Origin: Catonella morbi ATCC 51271
Lineage (GTDB): Bacteria; Bacillota; Clostridia; Lachnospirales; Lachnospiraceae
Direction of reading: 5' to 3'
DNA length: 64,000 nucleotides
NCBI RefSeq assembly: GCF_000160035.2
Contig: NZ_KI535368.1
Span: 1-64,000 of the forward strand
The notes under the pieces are model-generated. The model saw only the letters and a program-made list of their open reading frames with translations, ran no database searches and was not told the origin of the DNA. Both the position numbers and the translations under genes were made by a program. This document shows positions 46,933-56,336 of the stretch, one piece after another. The stretch's first letter is position 1. Every line of letters begins with the position of its first letter.

Positions 46933-48068
46933 TATTTATCCTTTCTGTTCTTTGCGAGAGGAACCTGACCGGTGATACAGTGGATATTGCCACCGCCTAC
47001 AAGTATGCTTCTTGATTTAACAGGCACAACTTCTCTTTCGGGAAACAGCTTCTTAAGTATTTTTACTGCAACCTCGTCATTTTCATCACCGAATGCAGGT
47101 ACAAGAACGCTGCCGTTTGTAATGTAAAAGTTTACGTAGCTTGCGGCAAGTCTTTCGCCTATACTTCTTTCTGCTTCCCCTTCCTCAAATTCATAGCCGT
47201 CAAGGTCTTCTTTTGTAACTAATATAGGTCTTTTAGGTATTGGCAGCTTATGTATGATGAATTTACGTCCCTTGGCATCGGTTTCATTTTCAAGAAGTTT
47301 CAAATCTGCAAGACTCATTTCATATTGTGGATCTGCTTCGTCATCTGTCCAGGCAAGTACAACTTCACCGGGCTTTACAAAAGCACAAACATTATCCACA
47401 TGTTCATTGGTTTCATCATTATAGATTCCGAAAGGCAGCCAGATTACCTTTTTAGCACCAAGGTAGGTGAGCAGAGTTTCTTCTATTTCGGTTTTTGACA
47501 GCTTTGGATTCCTGCCCTTGCTTAAAAGACAGGACTCTGTAACAAGTATGGTTCCCTCTCCGTCTGAATGGATAGAGCCGCCTTCTAAAACGAAGCCTGT
47601 GCTATGCAAATCATAATAATTATAATTATATTTATTACAAAATGCGGAAGCCAAAGCATCATCTTTATCATAATCAGAAAACAGACCATCCACATCGCCA
47701 CCCCAGGCATTGAACACCCAGTCTATACCTCTTACTTCGTTGTCATTTACCACAAAGGTAGGGGTGGTATCTCTTGCCCAGGCATCATCTGTTTCTAAGG
47801 TAATGAGCTCTATATTACCTTTCGGAGCAAAGTCATTTTTATCAAAATATTTAGACGGTTCGTCCTTGTGGGCTTCATCACAGATAAGATAAAGTTTTTC
47901 GTATTTAATTATATTGTTAATTATCTCCGCAAAAGCAGATTTAGCCTCTTTTGCATCATAAGGGAAGCTTCCCGTCCTCGTAGGCCAAACCATAACAGTT
48001 CCTAAGTGGGGTTCATATTCAGCAGGCATATGGAAACCGTCAGAGGAAGGAGTAGTTTGAAGTATCAT
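46932..48068 (-). CDS. aguA: Agmatine deiminase
   Basis: A 378-residue enzyme converting agmatine to N-carbamoylputrescine and ammonia. The guanidine-modifying fold is shown by [13 protein letters not shown], the [12 protein letters not shown] segment, NEHVDNVC and the catalytic Cys in [13 protein letters not shown]. The start ATG has AAGGAGAAT upstream. With aguB it supplies putrescine; no arginine decarboxylase lies in the window, so agmatine may be taken up or made elsewhere. Confidence 0.96.
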   Translation of the reverse strand: MILQTTPSSDGFHMPAEYEPHLGTVMVWPTRTGSFPYDAKEAKSAFAEIINNIIKYEKLYLICDEAHKDEPSKYFDKNDFAPKGNIELITLETDDAWARDTTPTFVVNDNEVRGIDWVFNAWGGDVDGLFSDYDKDDALASAFCNKYNYNYYDLHSTGFVLEGGSIHSDGEGTILVTESCLLSKGRNPKLSKTEIEETLLTYLGAKKVIWLPFGIYNDETNEHVDNVCAFVKPGEVVLAWTDDEADPQYEMSLADLKLLENETDAKGRKFIIHKLPIPKRPILVTKEDLDGYEFEEGEAERSIGERLAASYVNFYITNGSVLVPAFGDENDEVAVKILKKLFPEREVVPVKSRSILVGGGNIHCITGQVPLAKNRKDK

Positions 48069-48284
48069 ATATTCTCCTTAAAATATAATTTTTTATAATT
48101 TTGGGATTATTGTAACATTTACAGCTGATTATTGCCACCCCAAACAATAAAAATTAAGATAAAAAATGCCATCTCTTTTTAGAATTTGTGAAAATTTTCA
48201 AAAAGTTCAGCTATATATAGATGTATGAAGGTTAAATTATTGTGATTTTTTAAAATAAATCCAGACAAAATTTGCGTGTAATAC

Positions 48285-48313
48285 TTGAATATTATGGCTT
48301 TTAAGTGTATATT
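48285..48313 (+). promoter_or_regulatory. Promoter of the DegT-type aminotransferase
   Basis: TTGAAT (48285-48290), a 17-bp spacer and TATATT (48308-48313), with GGGGGA before the ATG 48347. The rest of the 48069-48284 divergent gap is AT-rich and shows no further feature. Confidence 0.45.
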
Positions 48314-48346
48314 TATAAATAATATCCGAAAACCGGGGGACACAAG

Positions 48347-49696
48347 ATGGGATTTGAAAAGTTTGAAAACCGAATCTGGCTATCTTCTCCTACAATGCAT
48401 GGTGAAGAACAGACTTTTGTGAAAGAGGCCTTTGACACTAATTGGGTTTCAACTATAGGTAAAAACCTGGATGAACTTGAAAGCGGAGTCTGTAAATATC
48501 TTGGCGGCGGCCTGCACTCTGTAGGACTTGCATCGGGAACCGTAGCTCTTCATTTGGCTTATAAACTCGCAGGAGTTAAAACCGGTGACAGGGTATTTTG
48601 TTCCGACCTTACCTTTGGTGCAACAGTAAATCCGGTTTCGTATGAAAATGGGGAACAGGTATTTATTGACAGCGAGTATGAAAGCTGGAATATGAGTCCT
48701 GTAGCTCTTCGCAAAGCATTTATTAAGTATCCGGATACAAAATGTGTGGTAGTGGCAAACCTTTACGGAGTTCCGGCAAAACTTGATGAGATAAGGGCTA
48801 TCTGTGATGAATATGGAGCCATACTTATAGAAGACGCAGCTGAGTCATTAGGAGCATCATATAAAGGCAGAAAGACCGGTACTTTTGGACATTATAATGT
48901 AATCAGCTTTAACGGTAATAAGATAATAACTACATCAGGCGGAGGAATGCTTATTTCGAAAGATGAAGAAGCCATCAATAAGGCAAAATTCTGGTCTACT
49001 CAGGCGAGAGAGCCTTACCCGTGGTATCAGCATGAAGAACTTGGCTATAATTACAGGCTGTCCAATATTCTTGCAGGTATAGGTAGGGGGCAGTTGCTTC
49101 ATCTGGATGAGCATAAAGAGAAGAAAAAGGAAATTTATGAGCGTTATAAAGAAGGACTTAAGGAGCTTCCGGTAAAAATGAATCCTATACCTGAGGGAGC
49201 TGATCCTAATTATTGGTTATCCTGCATTCTCATAGATAAAGAAGCTATGGCACCGCAGGACAGAAGCAGGTTCAAGCCGGATTATTCAGGAAATAAGGTG
49301 GGAGGCACCAATGCCTTTGCTGTCAGAGAAGAGGGCTTTTATGATGAGGCTTTAAGCCCGGTAGAAATCAGTAAAAGAGAAAAGTATAAAAATATAGATT
49401 TTGGTGATAAAACTTACGTCAGTGAGAAGGGAAAAACCTCTCCTGATGAGATAAGGGAGGTGCTTGCAAAGTATAACGTAGAAAGCCGCCCAATATGGAA
49501 GCCGATGCATTTACAGCCTTATTTTAAGAATAAGGATTTTATTACCGAAAAAGGAAGTATAAGGGAAATTGGAGACAATTTTGTGGATGCCGGCTCAGAT
49601 ATTTTTGACAGGGGACTTTGCCTGCCAAGTGATATAAAGATGATTAAGGAAGAACAGGACATTGTAATAGAGCTGATAAAGAGCTGTTTTAACTGA
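48347..49696 (+). CDS. DegT/DnrJ/EryC1/StrS family PLP aminotransferase
   Basis: A 449-residue PLP enzyme. The PLP-binding Lys192 lies in SFNGNKIITTSGGGM, with EDAAESLGA and LGYNYRLSNILAGIG also conserved. The protein is longer than the usual about 370-390 residues because of an insert at about 290-365 (from KPDYSGNKVGG to KGKTSPDEI). Relatives such as PglE transfer an amino group to nucleotide-linked 4-keto sugars (bacillosamine-type pathways). No partner epimerase or acetyltransferase is adjacent, so the substrate is uncertain. Confidence 0.9.
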   Translation: MGFEKFENRIWLSSPTMHGEEQTFVKEAFDTNWVSTIGKNLDELESGVCKYLGGGLHSVGLASGTVALHLAYKLAGVKTGDRVFCSDLTFGATVNPVSYENGEQVFIDSEYESWNMSPVALRKAFIKYPDTKCVVVANLYGVPAKLDEIRAICDEYGAILIEDAAESLGASYKGRKTGTFGHYNVISFNGNKIITTSGGGMLISKDEEAINKAKFWSTQAREPYPWYQHEELGYNYRLSNILAGIGRGQLLHLDEHKEKKKEIYERYKEGLKELPVKMNPIPEGADPNYWLSCILIDKEAMAPQDRSRFKPDYSGNKVGGTNAFAVREEGFYDEALSPVEISKREKYKNIDFGDKTYVSEKGKTSPDEIREVLAKYNVESRPIWKPMHLQPYFKNKDFITEKGSIREIGDNFVDAGSDIFDRGLCLPSDIKMIKEEQDIVIELIKSCFN

Positions 49697-49749
49697 GAAA
49701 ATAAGGCCAAGTTGGTATTTGCTTGTTGCCATAGTTACGAATTATTTAC

Positions 49750-49764
49750 TTTACAGGATGTAAA
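49750..49764 (+). promoter_or_regulatory. Perfect palindrome in the gap before the Cro/CI regulator
   Basis: TTTACA-GGA-TGTAAA is a perfect 6+6 palindrome. The remainder of 49697-49952 is AT-rich with no clear promoter. It could be an operator for the small regulator downstream; purely sequence-based. Confidence 0.3.
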
Positions 49765-49952
49765 ATAAATAAATTGTAATTAATAAGTAAGATTAATATT
49801 GACTTTATAAGAATTAATGATAAGCTAAAACTAGAAAGACCTACTCGGATCTAATTCTTTAAAATTAACTTAATCTAAAATACCTATTAAAATGAGTATT
49901 TCTGAGTGATGTAAATAAGAGTAACTTGGAAACCTGAGATTAAGTAAAAGAG

Positions 49953-50204
49953 GTGATAATTATAATTAGCTACGATGGATTTTGGAAGGTTTTAAAGGAG
50001 AGAGGGATTTCGCAGTATAAACTTATAATGCAGCATGGGGTTAGTAACTCACAGCTTAACCATATAAGAAAAGGCGGACATATAACCACGGCAACAATCA
50101 ATAAATTGTGTAAGCTGCTTGAGTGTGAAATTGGAGATATTGTAGCTTATATTCCCGATAATGATGAAGATAAGCGGGATGATACAGATGAAGGGATGCA
50201 ATAA
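49953..50204 (+). CDS. Cro/CI (Xre)-type HTH regulator, unusual start
   Basis: A protein of about 80 residues: SYDGFWKVLKERGISQYKL, then GVSNSQLNHIRKGGHITT (recognition helix) and ATINKLCKLLECEIGDIVAYI, followed by an acidic tail. It is of the short single-domain Xre type common in clostridia, whose members usually begin M-ISYDKFW. No ATG exists in the right place. GTG 49953 sits inside the strong ribosome binding site AAGAGGTGAT (49948-49957), so the true start may be the AUU at 49959 or the AUA at 49962, 3-8 nt after it. The domain itself is certain; the start codon is not. Confidence 0.8.
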   Translation: MIIIISYDGFWKVLKERGISQYKLIMQHGVSNSQLNHIRKGGHITTATINKLCKLLECEIGDIVAYIPDNDEDKRDDTDEGMQ

Positions 50205-50226
50205 AAGCATCCCTTGTCTGTTTTTA
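50191..50226 (+). terminator. Rho-independent terminator overlapping the end of the regulator gene
   Basis: Perfect 9-bp stem AAGGGATGC (50191-50199) / GCATCCCTT (50207-50215), loop of seven, then GTCTGTTTTT. The stem starts inside the last codons of the gene. Confidence 0.8.
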
Positions 50227-50368
50227 AATATTATATTTCAGGAGTAATCTGCGTTCAGTAAAAATCAAGCTATTGAAATCTGATATTCAAAGAGTTATAC
50301 TGTAAGTATTTAAAATACACATAAATCTACTAATTATAATGAAATGTAATAAAGGAAAAGGATGTAAG

Positions 50369-51850
50369 ATGACAGAAGAAATTTGTTATATATGCAGAAG
50401 AACTGAAAGTAAGGCAGGTAAAATGCTTCATTTACCGCCTAATATAACTATTTGTAACGATTGTATGCAAAAAACGCTTAATGCCTTTAATACCTCTCCC
50501 ATGTCGGACTATCTTAATATGAGCGGCTTTACTCCCGATATGTTTAACGGTGTTTACGGTACGGATAATGCCGTGATTAAGAAAAATGAAGACGGACAGA
50601 CAGAAGAAGCTGCTGCATTAAAGACTTCTGATGAGCAGGAAAATGAAGAAGAAAAAGTAGATGATAAGAAAGAAAGCGGAAGACAGAATCCTCCTATGTT
50701 CAGTTTCGGCTTTCTTCCTGAAATGTTTCAGGGACAGAGCAATATAAAAAAGAAAACCAAAAAGAAAAAGCCTAAGGCAGAACTTGATTTGAATAATATT
50801 CCCGCACCACATATTATTAAGGAAAAGCTTGATGAATATGTTATAGGACAGGAGCTTGCAAAAAAACAGATATCTGTTGCGGTTTATAATCATTATAAGA
50901 GAATTTCGGCAGAAAAAACCAAAAAGGAAGAAGATATAGAGATAGAAAAGTCAAATATGCTCATGATCGGACCAACCGGAAGCGGAAAGACATATCTGGT
51001 GAAAAACCTTGCAAGACTTTTACAGGTGCCTATAGCAATTACTGACGCAACCACGCTTACAGAGGCGGGGTATATAGGTGATGACGTAGAAAGCGTACTC
51101 AGCAAGCTGTTAGCTGACGCAGATAATGATGTAGAGGCCGCAGAGCATGGCATAGTTTTTATAGATGAGATAGACAAGATTGCAAAGAAAAAAAATACTC
51201 ATAGCAGGGATGTGAGCGGGGAGGCTGTTCAACAGGGGCTTCTTAAGCTTCTTGAAGGCTCGGAGGTAGAGATACCTGTTGGTGCGACCAGTAAGAATGC
51301 AATGGTTCCGATGACTACCATTAATACAAGAAATATACTTTTTATTTGCGGCGGAGCCTTCCCCGATCTTAGTGATATAGTAAAGAGAAGGCTGAATAAG
51401 CAGGCTGCCATAGGATTTAAATCTGACCTTAAAGATAAGTATGATGATGAGAAAAACATTCTCAGCAAGGTAACTACTGAGGATTTGAGACAGTATGGAA
51501 TGATACCTGAATTTTTAGGAAGATTACCTATAGTATGTGCAGTTGATGAACTTGATAAGGATATGCTTATAAAAGTGCTTTCAGAGCCTAAGAATGCAAT
51601 ATTGAAGCAGTATGAGAAACTTTTGGAGTTTGATGAAGTCAAGCTTGAATTTTCTGAAGACGCTAAGGAAATTATTGCTGAGAGGGCACTTGAGAGGAAG
51701 ACGGGGGCGAGAGCACTGAGAGCAATAATCGAGGAGTTTATGCTTGATATTATGTATGAAATTCCTAAGGATAATAATATCGGAAAGGTTATTATAACCA
51801 GAGATTACATAGAGGGTAAGGGCAGTCCGGTCATAGAGGTCAGAGTGTAA
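50369..51850 (+). CDS. clpX: ClpX-type unfoldase with long linker
   Basis: A 493-residue AAA+ unfoldase, longer than the usual about 410-430. The N-terminal zinc-binding domain has two CxxC pairs (CYIC and CNDC). A charged, probably disordered linker of about 95 residues (about 40-135) precedes the AAA core: GPTGSGKTYLV (Walker A), the pore loop AGYIGDDVES (GYVG to GYIG), FIDEIDKIA (Walker B), sensor regions and KTGARALR. An IGF loop (AAIGFKSD) needed for ClpP docking is present. ATG 50369 follows GGAAAAGG; the upstream ATG 50339 has no site. No clpP or tig is adjacent, so this may be a second, specialised ClpX or a displaced single copy. Confidence 0.88.
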   Translation: MTEEICYICRRTESKAGKMLHLPPNITICNDCMQKTLNAFNTSPMSDYLNMSGFTPDMFNGVYGTDNAVIKKNEDGQTEEAAALKTSDEQENEEEKVDDKKESGRQNPPMFSFGFLPEMFQGQSNIKKKTKKKKPKAELDLNNIPAPHIIKEKLDEYVIGQELAKKQISVAVYNHYKRISAEKTKKEEDIEIEKSNMLMIGPTGSGKTYLVKNLARLLQVPIAITDATTLTEAGYIGDDVESVLSKLLADADNDVEAAEHGIVFIDEIDKIAKKKNTHSRDVSGEAVQQGLLKLLEGSEVEIPVGATSKNAMVPMTTINTRNILFICGGAFPDLSDIVKRRLNKQAAIGFKSDLKDKYDDEKNILSKVTTEDLRQYGMIPEFLGRLPIVCAVDELDKDMLIKVLSEPKNAILKQYEKLLEFDEVKLEFSEDAKEIIAERALERKTGARALRAIIEEFMLDIMYEIPKDNNIGKVIITRDYIEGKGSPVIEVRV

Positions 51851-51907
51851 GACTAAGCTTCACAAATGATGGAAATAATCGCTTTCTAATATTGATTTCT
51901 GACAAAA

Positions 51908-51940
51908 TGTAACCGATTTGTAACCAAAATAACTTATAAT
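51908..51940 (+). promoter_or_regulatory. Direct repeats upstream of a TATAAT box
   Basis: TGTAACC occurs at 51908-51914 and again at 51919-51925 (11-bp period), followed by a perfect TATAAT at 51935-51940 with no good -35. Helically phased direct repeats replacing a -35 suit an OmpR-type activator. It may drive the gene at 51967. Confidence 0.4.
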
Positions 51941-51966
51941 AATTTCCAAGAACATGGGAGGTATTT

Positions 51967-52425
51967 ATGGGTGTTACCAGTGCCAGAAAGATATATATTT
52001 CGGAAGCATTTAGGACTAGTATAATAGCAGTTGATTCGTATAGTAGCATAGATTTCTGTGGTAAGCTGTATAATCCGTTTTATAAGCAATGCGTTCAGAT
52101 AAAAAGTTTTCAGCAGCTTATAAAAGAGCTGGATACTCTTATGGACGAAATAGGATGCCCTATGAGCAGTATGGAAAAAAGAACCTTTACCAAAAATTCA
52201 AATGGGACAGAAAGGCCTATGTTACTCGCTGATGGTTCAGAGGCAGCAAAAGGTAAATTAGCCACCTTTGCCATTAGAATTCAATATAGAAATAATGCAA
52301 GTTGGCAAGGTAGAATAAAATGGATTGAAGGAGATGCGGAAGAATGCTTCAGAAGTGTTCTCGAACTCTTTTGGTTGATTGACAGTGCCATGAAGACAGA
52401 AGAAAGTGAGGAGACTGAAAATTAA
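51967..52425 (+). CDS. Conserved protein of unknown function
   Basis: A 152-residue soluble protein not recognised as a named family. It reads MGVTSARKIYISEAFRTSII, then a central FQQLIKELDTLMDEIGCP and a C-terminal beta-rich part (ATFAIRIQYRNNASWQGRIKW) with a final helix ECFRSVLELFWLID. The ATG has GGGAGG upstream. It has its own TATAAT box and lies between clpX and rpmE, so it is probably monocistronic. Confidence 0.7.
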   Translation: MGVTSARKIYISEAFRTSIIAVDSYSSIDFCGKLYNPFYKQCVQIKSFQQLIKELDTLMDEIGCPMSSMEKRTFTKNSNGTERPMLLADGSEAAKGKLATFAIRIQYRNNASWQGRIKWIEGDAEECFRSVLELFWLIDSAMKTEESEETEN

Positions 52426-52446
52426 TTCATGGCTATAATTAATATC

Positions 52447-52475
52447 TTGCAAATAATAAACAGATATGATATAAT
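52447..52475 (+). promoter_or_regulatory. Promoter of rpmE
   Basis: TTGCAA (52447-52452), a 17-bp spacer and TATAAT (52470-52475), which is also an extended -10 (TGATATAAT). GAGGAAGG precedes the ATG at 52541. Confidence 0.65.
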
Positions 52476-52540
52476 TATATAGTTGTTTATATTAACAGAT
52501 TGGCAAAATCCAATCGACTAAGTGAGGAAGGTGAATAATT

Positions 52541-52747
52541 ATGAGAGAAGGAATCCATCCGGAATACCATGAGTGCAAAGTTGTATGTAACTGCGGTAAT
52601 GAGTTTACTACAGGTTCAACGAAAGAGTCTATCCATGTTGAAGTATGCTCAAAGTGCCATCCGTTCTATACAGGACAGCAGAGAGCTGCATCTGCTCGTG
52701 GTGCCATTGATAAGTTCAATCGTAGATACGGAATTAAGCAGGACTGA
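52541..52747 (+). CDS. rpmE: 50S ribosomal protein L31, zinc-binding type
   Basis: A 68-residue ribosomal protein. The zinc ligands of the C+ form are present (CNCGNEF and [10 protein letters not shown]). Typical segments [16 protein letters not shown] and FNRRYG frame them. It heads the rpmE-DUF1385-prmC order common in Firmicutes. Confidence 0.96.
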   Translation: MREGIHPEYHECKVVCNCGNEFTTGSTKESIHVEVCSKCHPFYTGQQRAASARGAIDKFNRRYGIKQD

Positions 52748-52774
52748 TACAAAGTACAAGATCGAGACTGTCGC

Positions 52775-52850
52775 AATAAGACGAAGGCGTCAACATAACA
52801 GGCTGTTATGGAAAGACGGAATCACTGATGCGATGGTCTTATTTTTTTAG
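52775..52850 (+). terminator. Long stem-loop between rpmE and the DUF1385 gene
   Basis: AATAAGAC (52775-52782) can pair with GTCTTATT (52836-52843), followed by T6, and AAGAC near 52813 can pair with the same GTCTT. It looks like a partial terminator or attenuator that lets rpmE exceed the downstream genes. Confidence 0.4.
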
Positions 52851-52858
52851 GAGGAAGT

Positions 52859-54058
52859 ATGAAAGGTTCCGGGATGGGCGGACAGGCTGTTTTAGAGGGC
52901 GTAATGATGAGAAACGGGGGAAAATATGCCGTAGCAGTCCGCAAACCTGATAATGATATAGATGTTGTAATCGGAAATTATGAAAGTATCTCAGAAAAAA
53001 ATAATTTTTTCAAACTTCCTTTTATCAGAGGGATTGTAAGATTTTTTGAGGAAGTTTATCTGGGACTTAAGCATTTTTCTGCAGCGGGGGAATATTATAA
53101 CAAGGATGAAGAATCGAATAAAACCGGTGATGATGGCAGAAATTTACAGCTACTGATTGTAATTGCGGTTATTTCGCTTGCGATAGGAATTTTCATAGCC
53201 TTACCTTATGTACTTTCAATAGGTATAGGCAAACTTGTAACTTCCGACCTTATGCTTACGATTATTGAGGGTGCTGTAAGACTTGTATTCCTCATTTTAT
53301 TTGCAATAGGTATTTCTTTACTGCCGGATGTAAAAAGGCTGTATATGTATATAGGTGCAGAACACAAGGTAATGAATTGTGTGGATAAAGGACTTCCCGT
53401 TACAGTCTCTAATGTAAGAAAGATGGGCAGAAAAAATTATAACTGCGGAACGGTTTTTGTAATCAATGTAATTATCATCAGTATAGTACTTTTTATGTTT
53501 ATCAGAGTAGATAATATTTTGCTTCGTGTTTTATTTAGGCTGCTTTTATTCCCGGTTGTTGCGGGACTTACTTATGAAGTAATGAAACTTGCATCCGGGG
53601 GGGAGAATTCTTTAGCTGTAATATTTAACTTACCGGGCATATTGGTTCATGGTTTAACAACTGATGAGCCTGCTGACGAAATGATAGAAGTTGCGGTGGA
53701 GTCAGCTTTGGCAGTTTGCGGAAATGATAAGCTGATTATAAAAGCTGAAAAAGAAGAGCAGGATGAAACAGAGAATATAGCTGATAAGAAGGTAGAGAAA
53801 TTAAAGTCCGGTATTAAAAGGGTTAGTAAGGAAAGACTCGCTAGAACAGGTAAGGATATAAAAATTGAAAAGAGTAAAGAACAAAATCCTGTTCCGGTTG
53901 TAGACGAGAATAAAGAAATTACTCGGATACCGCCTAAAAAAGCACAGCCTAAACAGATGGTTGAAGATGATGATGATGAAATACTTAATGCCCTTAATCA
54001 TTTCTTCAACAGTAAAAAAGAAGAAGAAGGTAAGCTTAAAAGAGGCAAGAGAAAATAA
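52859..54058 (+). CDS. DUF1385 family membrane protein
   Basis: A 399-residue protein with the DUF1385 signature GMGGQAVLEGVMMRNGGKYAV, AEHKVMNCVD and NYNCGTVFV. Four or five membrane segments (about 94-123, 133-160, 195-225 and 228-245) precede a charged C-terminal tail of about 100 residues that is Lys/Glu rich. Function is unknown despite wide conservation next to rpmE and prmC. ATG follows AGGAGGA. Confidence 0.88.
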   Translation: MKGSGMGGQAVLEGVMMRNGGKYAVAVRKPDNDIDVVIGNYESISEKNNFFKLPFIRGIVRFFEEVYLGLKHFSAAGEYYNKDEESNKTGDDGRNLQLLIVIAVISLAIGIFIALPYVLSIGIGKLVTSDLMLTIIEGAVRLVFLILFAIGISLLPDVKRLYMYIGAEHKVMNCVDKGLPVTVSNVRKMGRKNYNCGTVFVINVIIISIVLFMFIRVDNILLRVLFRLLLFPVVAGLTYEVMKLASGGENSLAVIFNLPGILVHGLTTDEPADEMIEVAVESALAVCGNDKLIIKAEKEEQDETENIADKKVEKLKSGIKRVSKERLARTGKDIKIEKSKEQNPVPVVDENKEITRIPPKKAQPKQMVEDDDDEILNALNHFFNSKKEEEGKLKRGKRK

Positions 54059-54910
54059 ATGGACAAGGAAAAATTCAGCTATAAAGGGCTTTTAGACTTT
54101 GGGAAAGAAAAGTTAAGACAGTCCGGAGTAAAAGAAGCCGAACTTGATGCCCGGTATATATTGGAAAAGGTGTCAGGGCTTAACAGGGCGGAATACTTTC
54201 TGCATTCGGATGATAAAATTGATAATGACAAGACAGAGGAATTCTTGAGGCTTATAGAAAGAAGGAGCGAAAGAATCCCTCTTTCTTATGTAATCGGGAC
54301 AAGAGATTTTATGGGACTTACCTTCAAGGTAAATGAAAATGTTCTGATACCGGAACAGGAAACGGAACTTCTTGCAGAAGAGGTTATAAAGCACTGTAAG
54401 GGGAAAACTGTACTTGATATGTGTACGGGCTCAGGCTGTATAGCCATATCTGTCAGCCTTTTGGGAGAGCCGAGTGAAGTGACGGCTTCCGATATTTCAG
54501 ATAAGGCTTTAGAGGTGGCAAAAGAAAATGCAGAATTCTTAAATGCTTCTACTGTTAAATTTATAAAGGGAGATTTATTTGAAAATATAACGGGAAGCTT
54601 TGATATTATAGTCTCCAACCCTCCATATATAGAAACCCGTGTAATAGAAGAACTTGAACCGGAAGTCAGGGATTATATCCCCAGGCTTGCTTTAGACGGT
54701 GATGAGGATGGCTTAAAATTTTATAAAAATATTACGAAAAAAGCCATAAAGTATTTAAATAAAAATGCTAGAATTTTCTATGAAATAGGGTATAATCAAA
54801 GTGAAGCCGTAACAGATATTTTACTTGAAAATGGCTTTGAAGAAATTAAGATAATTAAAGATTATTCAGGCTTAGACAGGATAGTTACGGCAAAGTTTGA
54901 GGCAAGATAA
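54059..54910 (+). CDS. prmC: Release factor glutamine methyltransferase
   Basis: A 283-residue SAM-dependent enzyme that N5-methylates the Gln of the GGQ motif in RF1 and RF2. It has an N-terminal helical domain, the SAM loop VLDMCTGSGCIAISV, and the catalytic NPPY in IIVSNPPYIETRV. It starts at the base after the DUF1385 stop. Its substrate gene prfA is close by, but separated by two metabolic genes. Confidence 0.95.
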   Translation: MDKEKFSYKGLLDFGKEKLRQSGVKEAELDARYILEKVSGLNRAEYFLHSDDKIDNDKTEEFLRLIERRSERIPLSYVIGTRDFMGLTFKVNENVLIPEQETELLAEEVIKHCKGKTVLDMCTGSGCIAISVSLLGEPSEVTASDISDKALEVAKENAEFLNASTVKFIKGDLFENITGSFDIIVSNPPYIETRVIEELEPEVRDYIPRLALDGDEDGLKFYKNITKKAIKYLNKNARIFYEIGYNQSEAVTDILLENGFEEIKIIKDYSGLDRIVTAKFEAR

Positions 54911-54922
54911 TAGGAGGACGCC

Positions 54923-56287
54923 ATGAAATATAGGGTTGAAAGAGATTCTATGGGGGAGGTAAATGTTCCTGAAAAAGCTCTTTGGGGTGCACAGACAGAA
55001 CGTTCCCATATAAATTTTAATATAGGAACCGAAACTATGCCGTTACCTGTAATCAAATCTTTTGCAGTACTTAAGAAGGCTGCTGCTGAAGTTAATTTTG
55101 AACTGGGTAAATTACCTGCAGAAAAATATGAACTTATTAAGAAGGCCTGTGATGAAATATATAAGGGAAAACATGATAAAGAATTTCCTTTGAAAGTATG
55201 GCAGACCGGCTCCGGTACACAGAGCAATATGAACATAAATGAGGTTATTGCGGCAAGAGGAAATATGTTAGCCGGAAAAAGGCTATTACATCCGAATGAT
55301 GATGTAAATATGTCGCAGAGCTCCAATGATACTTTTCCCACAGCAATGCATATATCGGCAGTAACAGAGATTAAAAAGATTCTGTTGCCTAATATTGAAA
55401 AACTGATAACTACTTTTGAATATCTTGAAAAAGAAAATGATGACATAGTAAAAAGCGGAAGAACACATCTCCAGGACGCTACACCTATCAAGTTTTCACA
55501 GGAAATAAGCGGATGGAGATTTATGCTGATAAACAGCCTTGAACAGATTAAGGCTTCTATGAAAAGCATATATAAACTGGCATTAGGCGGGACTGCCGTA
55601 GGTACCGGGATTAACGCACCTAAAAACTTTGATAAACTGGTAGCCAAAAAGATAGCCGATATCACAGATGAGCCCTTTGTTACATCGGAAAATAAATTTC
55701 ATGCCCTTACTTCAAAAGATGCACTTGTTGCCTGTCATGGAGCCATAAAAGGACTTGCGGCCAATATGATGAAGATAGCCAATGATGTAAGGTGGCTGGC
55801 TTCAGGCCCCAGACTCGGACTTTCTGAAATTTATATACCGGAGAATGAACCGGGCAGCTCTATTATGCCGGGTAAGGTAAATCCTACTCAGTGTGAAGCG
55901 GTTACCATGGTGGCGGTTCAGGTTATGGGAAATGATGTGGCGGTGGGAATGGCCGCTTCTCAAGGAAACTTTGAATTGAATGTATTTATGCCGGTACTCA
56001 TCTATAACTTTTTACAGTCGGTGAGGCTTCTTGGCGATGCGATTAACTCGTTTAACAATAATTGTGCGGTAGGCATACGTCCTAACCGCGAAAAGATGCA
56101 CGATAATCTGCATAATTCACTTATGTTAGTTACCTGTATCTCTCCATATATAGGCTATGATAATGCGGCAGCTGTTGCCAAAAAAGCTTACAATGAGGGT
56201 ATAAGCCTTAAAAAAGCCTGTCTGGAACTTGGATTTATGGATGAAGACAGCTTTGATGAAGTATTTAAACCAGAAGAACTGGTTTAG
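54923..56287 (+). CDS. fumC: Class II fumarate hydratase
   Basis: A 454-residue oxygen-stable fumarase (fumarate to malate). Family segments: ALWGAQTERS, WQTGSGTQSNMNINEV, SQSSNDTFPTA, GRTHLQDATPIKFSQE and the signature GSSIMPGKVNPTQCE containing the catalytic Ser loop. Normal length and intact. The ATG has AGGAGG upstream. It is followed 49 bp later by a malic enzyme, so together they convert fumarate to pyruvate. Confidence 0.95.
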   Translation: MKYRVERDSMGEVNVPEKALWGAQTERSHINFNIGTETMPLPVIKSFAVLKKAAAEVNFELGKLPAEKYELIKKACDEIYKGKHDKEFPLKVWQTGSGTQSNMNINEVIAARGNMLAGKRLLHPNDDVNMSQSSNDTFPTAMHISAVTEIKKILLPNIEKLITTFEYLEKENDDIVKSGRTHLQDATPIKFSQEISGWRFMLINSLEQIKASMKSIYKLALGGTAVGTGINAPKNFDKLVAKKIADITDEPFVTSENKFHALTSKDALVACHGAIKGLAANMMKIANDVRWLASGPRLGLSEIYIPENEPGSSIMPGKVNPTQCEAVTMVAVQVMGNDVAVGMAASQGNFELNVFMPVLIYNFLQSVRLLGDAINSFNNNCAVGIRPNREKMHDNLHNSLMLVTCISPYIGYDNAAAVAKKAYNEGISLKKACLELGFMDEDSFDEVFKPEELV

Positions 56288-56336
56288 AAAGATAGAGAAT
56301 GGGTATAAGTAGTTAGTGAAAAAGGAGAAAAATATC

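Noticed and set aside
52569-52850. Alternative frame overlapping rpmE
   Set aside because: Shadow of the L31 coding sequence extending into the terminator-like region.
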